In this document: piece after piece, positions 4,867-9,941 of the stretch
Layout: each line of letters starts with the position of its first letter
Numbering within the stretch: position 1 is the stretch's first letter
Origin: an uncultured Clostridia bacterium
GTDB taxonomy: Bacteria > Bacillota > Clostridia > Oscillospirales > Oscillospiraceae
DNA length: 9,941 bases
Reading direction: 5' to 3'
Assembly (NCBI GenBank): GCA_945918315.1
Contig: CAMEIK010000025.1
Location: 1 to 9,941 of the forward strand
Translations under genes and position numbers: made by a program
Notes under the pieces: model-generated
Database searches by the model: none
Told to the model about the DNA's origin: nothing
What the model saw: the letters and a program-made list of their open reading frames with translations, nothing else

Positions 4867-6999
4867 TTATCCGCCGAAGACGAATCGGTAATAGTCGTTT
4901 CGCAGAACCTGGGCGGAGAAATCGAACTGGGCGGCAATGCGCTGATTCATGGCGTCCACATAGCCATCCGGCACCTCCGATTCATCCACCTGATAACGCA
5001 CTTCCCCGGTATTGGAATCGAACCAGACCTGATCTGTCAGGAAGCTGCGGTCGATCAGGACCGCCGTATGGGGACTGTCGGAGAAAATGTCCGTGCCGGG
5101 AAGCAGGCGGGAATCATATTCAAATCCCCACAGATTCAGAATCGTCGGCAGCACATCCGCATTGCAGCAGTATTCGTTCACCTCAATGGGGGTTTCCATA
5201 CCGCCCACCCAGAATACCAGATTGGACTTAAACCGGTCAAAAAAATCCTCTTCCTGCCCCAGCAGCTCAAAATACTGCCATTTGAGCAGGCCGTAGGGGA
5301 TGTGATCCGCCACCATAACAATGGCCGTCTTGTCCGCTACACCCTCCTCCTCCAGCCGCCGCAGAAGATACTCCATGGCCTTGTCCAGCTCTATGTGGCA
5401 GGACAGGTACGCCTTTTCCTCATGGCTGGAAAGGGGCAGATCCTTGACAAGAGCAAAGTTCTTCTCCGCGATCTTATTCTGGGATGTCTTATACAGGTAA
5501 TGACCGGAGAAGGTCATATAATACACATTGAACGGATCCTGGTGGATATAGTCGTCCACCGACTGCTCCATCATTTCCAGATCGGAGGTGGGCCAATACC
5601 CGGTCATCTCCATGCCGCTGTGGTTGAACTGCATTTCATAGCCCATGTTTGGATGGGACAGGTTGCGCTTGTAGTAGCTCCCGATATTATTGTGATACCC
5701 CCAGCTCTTTATGCCCCGCTGCTCGGCAAAGATATTGCCCAGAGCAAAGGGCAGCGCGTTATCGGAGGATGCCAGCATGCTGGAATTATCCTTTCCCCGG
5801 GTAGCGTCGGGATACAACCCCTGGGTCAGGGTGTACTCCCCATCGATGGTGGTATTGGGATAGGAATTATAGAAATTATTGAATACAAAGCCCTCATGCG
5901 TCAGCTTGTACAGCGTGGGGGTGATCTCCGGGTCCACCGCTGCAGGAGAAAAGCTCTCCGCGCAGATCAGAATCAGATTATAATCCTTCAGCATCCCGGT
6001 GTATTCGTTCTGCTTCGTGCCGGGAAGCTGGGAACAGTAATTGTTCAGGGCAATGAGCTTTTCATTTTCCGTGGACCGGCTCAGCGCGTCAAAGTCAATA
6101 TCCAGTACGTTGTATACCGGGGGCAGCTCCTCCGGCTCCGTTTCCACAGGCTCCGTAGGCAGGGTGACCACCGCAGCCGGAAGGTTCAGTCCCAGCTCCT
6201 CTGTTTGGGGATCCTCCGGCTCCTCCGTATGGACCGTCTCCAGGTAGAAGGTCATGGGCACACCAAAGCGCTCCATGGTCTGGGCGGTGGTACTCTTGGT
6301 GCTGGTAAAGAAATAGTAGTCGGAAAACATGGCCGCTCCGCCCCGGCGAATCCCCCCATAGGCAAGCAGCGGCAGTCCCGCCGCCAGCAGCAGGATCACA
6401 CCCCGGCGGATCCATCCCGGCTTTTTGAGCCCCCGCACCCGATATATCAGCACCAGCAGCGCCAGCGGGACCAGCAGCCCCAGGATCCAAATAATGTGGT
6501 CACCCATTGTGGTGAACATTTCCCGCCAGAACTGGCTTACCGCATCCGCGCCAAGACCCATCTGGGATACAGAATACGGCGTTCCGAAAATAAAGCAGTA
6601 TACAAGCTGGCTTCCATAGACAAAAATCAGCACAACAGAAAGCACGATACTGGCCGGAAATAGTCCCCGTTCCGGAAGAAAGCCAAGCAAGAGGGCGATG
6701 AGGAGGGCAAGCCCCGCCGTAAAGCCCAGAGCGAACCGGAAGCTTCCCCGGAAATCACCGTACATCCCCCCGTGAACCAGGGTCTCCCAATAGAGCATGG
6801 CGAAAAGCCAGTACAGTGCCAGGCCCCATTTTTGCAAACGGTTCCCTGCCCCGGGCTTTGGTTCCTCCGTATGCCCAAGATATTTTCCGCCGGAGGACTG
6901 CTTTTTTGCCGGCTTCTCTACGGGAGACTCCACTGCTTCTTCACCGGGGATACAGCCGAAAAAGGGCGCGATCAAGAAATAACGAAAGCTCTTCCACAT
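4867..6999 (-). CDS. LTA synthase family protein (sulfatase fold), glycerol-phosphate-type transferase
   Basis: This 710-residue membrane enzyme resembles lipoteichoic acid synthase (LtaS), which transfers glycerol phosphate from phosphatidylglycerol to a growing chain outside the membrane. A cytoplasmic N-terminus of about 55 residues is followed by five hydrophobic helices (about 56-74, 87-107, 111-137, 165-187, 199-216), as in LtaS. Next comes a Pro/Glu/Thr-rich linker (256-295), then the sulfatase-type catalytic domain (about 335-650). Expected active-site residues are in place: Glu348 in ICAESFSP (metal), the nucleophile Thr383 or Thr384 in YPNTTIDGEYTLTQG, Trp433 in SWGYHNN, His500 in TFSGHYLY, and Asp565-His566 in MVADHIPYG. 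The start has only a weak, distant GAGG; an in-frame TGA lies 15 bases upstream, so no earlier start exists. It follows the GtrA-like gene by 39 bases with no terminator. Related phosphoethanolamine or phosphoglycerol transferases are alternatives. Confidence 0.88.
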   Translation of the reverse strand: MWKSFRYFLIAPFFGCIPGEEAVESPVEKPAKKQSSGGKYLGHTEEPKPGAGNRLQKWGLALYWLFAMLYWETLVHGGMYGDFRGSFRFALGFTAGLALLIALLLGFLPERGLFPASIVLSVVLIFVYGSQLVYCFIFGTPYSVSQMGLGADAVSQFWREMFTTMGDHIIWILGLLVPLALLVLIYRVRGLKKPGWIRRGVILLLAAGLPLLAYGGIRRGGAAMFSDYYFFTSTKSTTAQTMERFGVPMTFYLETVHTEEPEDPQTEELGLNLPAAVVTLPTEPVETEPEELPPVYNVLDIDFDALSRSTENEKLIALNNYCSQLPGTKQNEYTGMLKDYNLILICAESFSPAAVDPEITPTLYKLTHEGFVFNNFYNSYPNTTIDGEYTLTQGLYPDATRGKDNSSMLASSDNALPFALGNIFAEQRGIKSWGYHNNIGSYYKRNLSHPNMGYEMQFNHSGMEMTGYWPTSDLEMMEQSVDDYIHQDPFNVYYMTFSGHYLYKTSQNKIAEKNFALVKDLPLSSHEEKAYLSCHIELDKAMEYLLRRLEEEGVADKTAIVMVADHIPYGLLKWQYFELLGQEEDFFDRFKSNLVFWVGGMETPIEVNEYCCNADVLPTILNLWGFEYDSRLLPGTDIFSDSPHTAVLIDRSFLTDQVWFDSNTGEVRYQVDESEVPDGYVDAMNQRIAAQFDFSAQVLRNDYYRFVFGG

Positions 7000-7038
7000 G
7001 TCTGATGATATGCCTCAACTTTTTTGATCTCAGGTTTC

Positions 7039-7461
7039 TCAGCGGTCCTGGGCCGGTTTTGCCAGATCGTTGGTATCCACGGTTCCCCGGAACACCACGT
7101 ACTTATCGTACAGAAATTCCGTAACGAAATTGATGACCATGTTCAGGGCGGTAACCAGATACTCGTTCCAGCCCAGATTGGCCAGAACATTTCCCCCAAG
7201 GGTACTGAGAGGCGTAAACACACAGTAGTACGCCGCCACCAGGGCCATGGCCTTGGGCACATTTCCCGCCGAGCGGAAGGTATAGCGGCGGTTAAAGGTA
7301 AAGTTCCACAGGACGGACAGCACCAGCGCGATCAGATAGCAGGGCCAGTAGGGCAGCTCCGTCAGCTCCGTCAGCAGGGAAAAGGAAACGATCTCAATGA
7401 CCCCGGCGCTGATGGAGAACAGAGTAAACTTCACCGCCCGGAGAAGCTCTTTCCGGTCCAT
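7039..7461 (-). CDS. GtrA family membrane protein
   Basis: This 140-residue protein has the normal GtrA length and four hydrophobic helices (about 10-31, 40-56, 68-93, 99-117). Two family landmarks are visible: WNFTFNRRYTFR (52-63), matching 'NFxxnRxwtF' after helix 2, and NFVTEFLYDKYVVFR (111-125) at the end of helix 4. GtrA proteins are thought to flip polyprenyl-phosphate-linked sugars or otherwise support glycosylation of surface polymers. An AGGAGG site overlapping the proS stop codon sets the start and couples its translation to proS; the gap between the genes is 9 bases. Its position immediately before an LTA-synthase-family gene suggests service to the same surface polymer, but no partner glycosyltransferase lies in the window. 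The C-terminal 15 residues are polar. Confidence 0.9.
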   Translation of the reverse strand: MDRKELLRAVKFTLFSISAGVIEIVSFSLLTELTELPYWPCYLIALVLSVLWNFTFNRRYTFRSAGNVPKAMALVAAYYCVFTPLSTLGGNVLANLGWNEYLVTALNMVINFVTEFLYDKYVVFRGTVDTNDLAKPAQDR

Positions 7462-7470
7462 CGTTCCTCC

Positions 7471-8907
7471 TTAGTACGCAACGCCCCAGTAGACCATCTT
7501 CGTGGCGGGCTTGCCGCAGCAGGGGCAGGTATCCGCCAGATGCTCCTGCCGGAAGGGGATGCACCGGGAGGACATGCCGGCAACCTCTTTCATCTTCAGC
7601 TCGCAGTCCAGATCGCCGCACCACATGGTCTTAATATAGCCGCCGTTTTCCTCCTGCAGACGCTTTGCCTCCTCCAGGGAGAAAGCGGGATAGATATGCT
7701 CGTCCAGGTTCTTTTTCGCCTTGTCATACATCTGCTGCTGCACGACCTTCAGCTGCTCGGCAACGGCGGACTCCAGGTCCTCCAGCTTTACAAAAACCTT
7801 CTCCCGGTCGGTACGGCGGACAAGGACGCACTGGCCGTTTTCCAGATCTCTCGGACCGCACTCCACCCGCAGGGGCACGCCCTTCATTTCATATTCCGCG
7901 CACTTCCAGCCCATGGAGCTGTCGGAATCATCCATCTTCACCCGCAGGCCGGCTTCTTTCAGCCGGTCCCGGATGGCGGCGGCGCCCTCCAGAACACCCG
8001 CTTTATGCTGGGCAACGGGAAGCACCACCACCTGCACCGGGGCGATCATGGGAGGCAGCACCAGGCCGTTGTTGTCGCCATGGGTCATGATAATGCCGCC
8101 GATGAGCCGGGTGGACACGCCCCAGCTTGTCTCGAAGGGGTTCACCTTCTGGTTATTCTTATCGGTAAACTCAATATCGAAGGCCTTCGCGAAGCCGTCG
8201 CCGAAGTAATGGGAGGTACCGGCCTGGAGCGCCTTCCGGTCGTGCATCATGCACTCGATGGTATAGGTTGCCTCGGCGCCGTTGAACTTTTCCTTTTCGG
8301 TCTTCTGGCCCCGGGTCACGGGCATGGCAAGCACATTCTCGCAGAAATCGGCATACACATTCAGCATGGTCTCGGTGAAAGCCTTGGCTTCCTCCGCGGT
8401 GGCGTGAATGGTGTGGCCCTCCTGCCACAGAAATTCCCGGTGCCGCAGGAAGGGCCGGGAAGTCTTCTCCCAGCGCAGGACGCTGCACCACTGGTTGTAC
8501 TTCATGGGAAGGTCCCGGTGAGACTGAAGCACATGGGCAAAATGCTCACAGAAAAGGGTCTCGGAGGTGGGCCGGATGGCATAGCGCTCCTCCAGCTTAT
8601 CCATACCGCCATGGGTGACCCAGGCGCACTCGGGTGCGAAGCCCTCCACATGGTCCTTCTCCTTCTGCAGGAGGCTCTCCGGAATCAGCAGGGGCATATA
8701 CACATTCTCAACGCCCTGTTTTTTGAATTCCTTGTCCATGATATTCTGAATATTTTCCCAGATGGCATATCCGTAGGGACGGTAAATAAACACGCCCTTG
8801 ATGGACGAATAGTCGATCAGCTGCGCCTTGGTGCACACATCGGTGAACCACTGGGCGAAATCGACCTCCATATCGGTGATCTGCTCTACCTTTTTCTCCT
8901 TGGCCAT
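7471..8907 (-). CDS. proS: Prolyl-tRNA synthetase, compact archaeal/eukaryotic-like type
   Basis: This 478-residue cytoplasmic class II enzyme charges tRNA-Pro with proline using ATP. It lacks the large editing insertion of the E. coli type and belongs to the short form known from Thermus thermophilus (477 residues). Visible parts are motif 1 around [11 protein letters not shown] (70-80), TSETLF for proline/ATP binding (114-119), motif 2 [20 protein letters not shown] (144-163), motif 3 [19 protein letters not shown] (263-281), an anticodon-binding domain (about 288-395), and a C-terminal zinc domain. That domain has Cys430, Cys435, Cys461 and Cys464, the same spacing as the four zinc cysteines of the Thermus enzyme, and ends in a terminal Tyr. 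The start has GGGAGAGGA upstream. It is the first gene of a proS-gtrA-LTA synthase operon. The leader is too short for a T-box. Confidence 0.97.
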   Translation of the reverse strand: MAKEKKVEQITDMEVDFAQWFTDVCTKAQLIDYSSIKGVFIYRPYGYAIWENIQNIMDKEFKKQGVENVYMPLLIPESLLQKEKDHVEGFAPECAWVTHGGMDKLEERYAIRPTSETLFCEHFAHVLQSHRDLPMKYNQWCSVLRWEKTSRPFLRHREFLWQEGHTIHATAEEAKAFTETMLNVYADFCENVLAMPVTRGQKTEKEKFNGAEATYTIECMMHDRKALQAGTSHYFGDGFAKAFDIEFTDKNNQKVNPFETSWGVSTRLIGGIIMTHGDNNGLVLPPMIAPVQVVVLPVAQHKAGVLEGAAAIRDRLKEAGLRVKMDDSDSSMGWKCAEYEMKGVPLRVECGPRDLENGQCVLVRRTDREKVFVKLEDLESAVAEQLKVVQQQMYDKAKKNLDEHIYPAFSLEEAKRLQEENGGYIKTMWCGDLDCELKMKEVAGMSSRCIPFRQEHLADTCPCCGKPATKMVYWGVAY

Positions 8908-8938
8908 ATTGTATCCTCTCCCTTGATCGGTTTTGTTG

Positions 8939-8990
8939 GACAGATATCGTTTCCAGTATCGAAATTCCCATATATTGTACCATATCTGTC
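8939..8990. repeat. 9-bp inverted repeat in the divergent promoter region
   Basis: GACAGATAT (8939-8947) and ATATCTGTC (8982-8990) are perfect inverted copies 34 bases apart. The right arm overlaps the TTGACA and extended -10 region of the proS promoter; the left arm lies in the proS leader. It could be a pair of half-operators or the base of a long hairpin in the DNA. With these AT-rich arms chance cannot be excluded. Confidence 0.4.
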
Positions 8991-8992
8991 AA
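8974..8992 (-). promoter_or_regulatory. proS: Probable proS promoter (extended -10)
   Basis: Read on the minus strand, TGGTACAAT (plus 8974-8982) is a TGn-extended -10 box with five of six consensus bases. TTGACA (plus 8987-8992) lies only 7 bases upstream of it, too close to act as its -35; a -10 placed 17 bases from that TTGACA would read GGGAAT, a poor match. The extended -10 box is therefore the better choice, giving a leader of about 60 bases. Confidence 0.45.
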
Positions 8993-9034
8993 GGGTTTGC
9001 ACCCGGAAACCGGGGGAATTATTTCGTGAGACCG

Positions 9035-9063
9035 TTGTATTTCCGGGAAATATTTGGTATACT
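9035..9063 (+). promoter_or_regulatory. sdaA: Promoter of the serine dehydratase gene
   Basis: TATACT (9058-9063, five of six -10 bases) is preceded by TG at the extended -10 position (TGGTATACT) and, 17 bases upstream, by TTGTAT (9035-9040), a weak -35. The start of transcription would fall near 9070, about 27 bases before the ATG, leaving no room for a riboswitch. Confidence 0.62.
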
Positions 9064-9096
9064 GGAACCATTCAAAAGAAAGCGGAGGTTTCCCCC

Positions 9097-9941
9097 ATGA
9101 AATCCATCCGGGATATTTACAAAATCGGAAAAGGCCCCAGTTCCTCCCATACCATGGGGCCGGAACGGGCTGCCAGGCTTTTCCGAAGTGAGCACCCAGA
9201 GGCGGATGCCTTTCGGGTCATTCTTTACGGCTCCCTGAGCAAAACCGGCGTAGGCCACGGCACAGACCGGGTGCTCAGGCAGGTGCTCTCTCCCCTGCCT
9301 ACGGAAATCGTCTTTTCGGAAGAAGCTCTTCCGGACAGCCATCCCAACACCCTGGACTTTATTGCCCTGCGGGAGGGCAAGGAAACCGGCTCTCTCCGGG
9401 TGGAATCCGTAGGCGGCGGCGATATCCGCATCCCCGGCAGGAAAGGAAAAGAAGAAGCGGAGGAAGTCTACATTGAGCACTCCTTTGCCGAAATCGCGGA
9501 TTTCTGCAAGTGGCGCTATATCCAGACCCTCAGCGACTATGTGGAGCTGAACGAGGGGCCGGAGATCTGGGACTTCCTGATGGAAGTGTGGCAGGTCATG
9601 AAGAATGCCATTGACGAGGGGCTCCAGGCCAGCGGTACCCTGCCGGGTGGTCTGGGTGTCCAGCGGAAAGCCAAGTACCTCTATTCGCAGACCCCGGAGC
9701 ATTATGAGCCCTCCCTGCGGGAATTCCAGCTCATTGCCGCCTACGCCTACGCCGTGGCGGAGCAGAACGCCGACAACGGGACCATTGTCACCGCCCCCAC
9801 CTGCGGAGCCTGCGGTGTGCTTCCGGCAGTGCTGAAATATGCCCAGGAGACCAAACATTTTACCGATGAAGAAATCTGCCGGGGGCTTGCCGCCGCCGGA
9901 ATTATCGGCAACCTGACCAAGAGCAACGCCTCCATTTCCGG
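9097..9941 (+). CDS. sdaA: L-serine dehydratase (L-serine ammonia-lyase), iron-sulfur type, single chain, 5' part
   Basis: The enzyme converts L-serine to pyruvate and ammonia using an oxygen-sensitive [4Fe-4S] cluster. ATG 9097 follows GGAGG (9084-9088). The frame is open to the window end, giving 281 codons; the rest is missing. The N-terminal beta domain (about 1-125) starts with SIRDIYKIGKGPSSSHTMGP, the family's substrate-loop motif, followed by YGSLSKTGVGHGTD (44-57), DSHPNT (80-85) and SVGGGDI (104-110). The alpha catalytic domain follows in the same chain: ASGTLPGGLGVQRKA (178-192), NGTIVTAPTCGACGVLPAVL (227-246), whose cysteines (Cys236, Cys239) include the first cluster ligand of the family, and GNLTKSNASIS (271-281) at the edge. 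Remaining cluster cysteines should lie downstream. The beta domain is shorter than in E. coli SdaA, and both domains are fused, unlike the two-subunit Bacillus enzyme. It is transcribed divergently from proS. Confidence 0.95.
   Translation, partial: MKSIRDIYKIGKGPSSSHTMGPERAARLFRSEHPEADAFRVILYGSLSKTGVGHGTDRVLRQVLSPLPTEIVFSEEALPDSHPNTLDFIALREGKETGSLRVESVGGGDIRIPGRKGKEEAEEVYIEHSFAEIADFCKWRYIQTLSDYVELNEGPEIWDFLMEVWQVMKNAIDEGLQASGTLPGGLGVQRKAKYLYSQTPEHYEPSLREFQLIAAYAYAVAEQNADNGTIVTAPTCGACGVLPAVLKYAQETKHFTDEEICRGLAAAGIIGNLTKSNASIS

Noticed and set aside
4819..6663. A 614-codon open frame on the plus strand opposite the LTA-synthase-like gene
   Set aside because: It lies wholly antisense to a gene with intact catalytic motifs, shows no domain, is rich in His, Gln and Arg in a way typical of reversed codons, and has no ribosome site. 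It starts inside the terminator region.
7000..7038. Terminator or promoter between the GtrA gene and the LTA-synthase-like gene
   Set aside because: There is a run of six A on the minus strand but no stem before it, and no paired -35/-10 boxes were seen within the 39 bases.
8908..9096. T-box or other riboswitch in the proS or serine dehydratase leader
   Set aside because: The predicted leaders are about 60 and 27 bases, and no specifier hairpin or T-box consensus core was seen. Only a small CCCGG-AAA-CCGGG hairpin (9002-9014) lies between the promoters.
9019..9858. A 279-codon minus-strand frame opposite the serine dehydratase
   Set aside because: The plus strand encodes an unmistakable serine dehydratase with family motifs throughout, and the reverse frame would run through the divergent promoter.

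Overview
The window looks like chromosomal DNA from a Gram-positive anaerobe of the class Clostridia, most likely an Oscillospirales-type gut Firmicute. This is inferred from the GC-rich coding sequence with strong AGGAGG-type ribosome binding sites, a lipoteichoic-acid-synthase-family enzyme, an oxygen-labile iron-sulfur L-serine dehydratase, and the PadR / permease-prefix / DUF4097 gene trio that is common in that group. Species cannot be told from the sequence alone. Nearly all of the DNA is coding. No tRNA, rRNA, CRISPR array, insertion sequence or phage gene was seen, and no gene-free stretch exceeds 300 bases.

Layout. (1) Bases 1-2671, plus strand: a tight three-gene operon of cell-envelope character. 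It holds the 3' part of a small, probably exported protein, a membrane-anchored phosphodiester-glycosidase (NAGPA-fold) protein, and a multipass protein with the fold of prolipoprotein diacylglyceryl transferase (Lgt) in which several catalytic residues are replaced. A strong intrinsic terminator (2683-2729) closes it. (2) Bases 2773-4722, plus strand: a self-contained regulatory operon with a clear promoter, a palindromic operator inside that promoter, a PadR repressor, a four-helix membrane protein with a 'permease prefix' N-terminus, and a membrane-anchored DUF4097 beta-repeat protein. (3) Bases 4757-4820: a long stem flanked by A and T runs, able to terminate transcription in both directions between convergent operons. 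(4) Bases 4867-8907, minus strand: proS (prolyl-tRNA synthetase, compact archaeal/eukaryotic-like form), then a GtrA-family membrane protein, then an LTA-synthase-family sulfatase-fold enzyme. (5) Bases 8908-9096: a divergent promoter region. (6) Bases 9097-9941, plus strand: the 5' part of a single-chain L-serine dehydratase, cut by the window edge.

Working together. The three blocks of membrane genes all point to the cell surface: polymer or glycan-phosphate handling (NAGPA protein, GtrA, LTA synthase), possible lipid-headgroup chemistry or binding (Lgt-like protein), and an envelope-responsive autoregulated module (PadR/DUF4097). The housekeeping genes proS and the serine dehydratase anchor the locus as core chromosome. 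The least explained part is the first operon, where an apparently catalytically altered Lgt-fold protein is translationally coupled to a phosphodiester glycosidase and a small exported protein.
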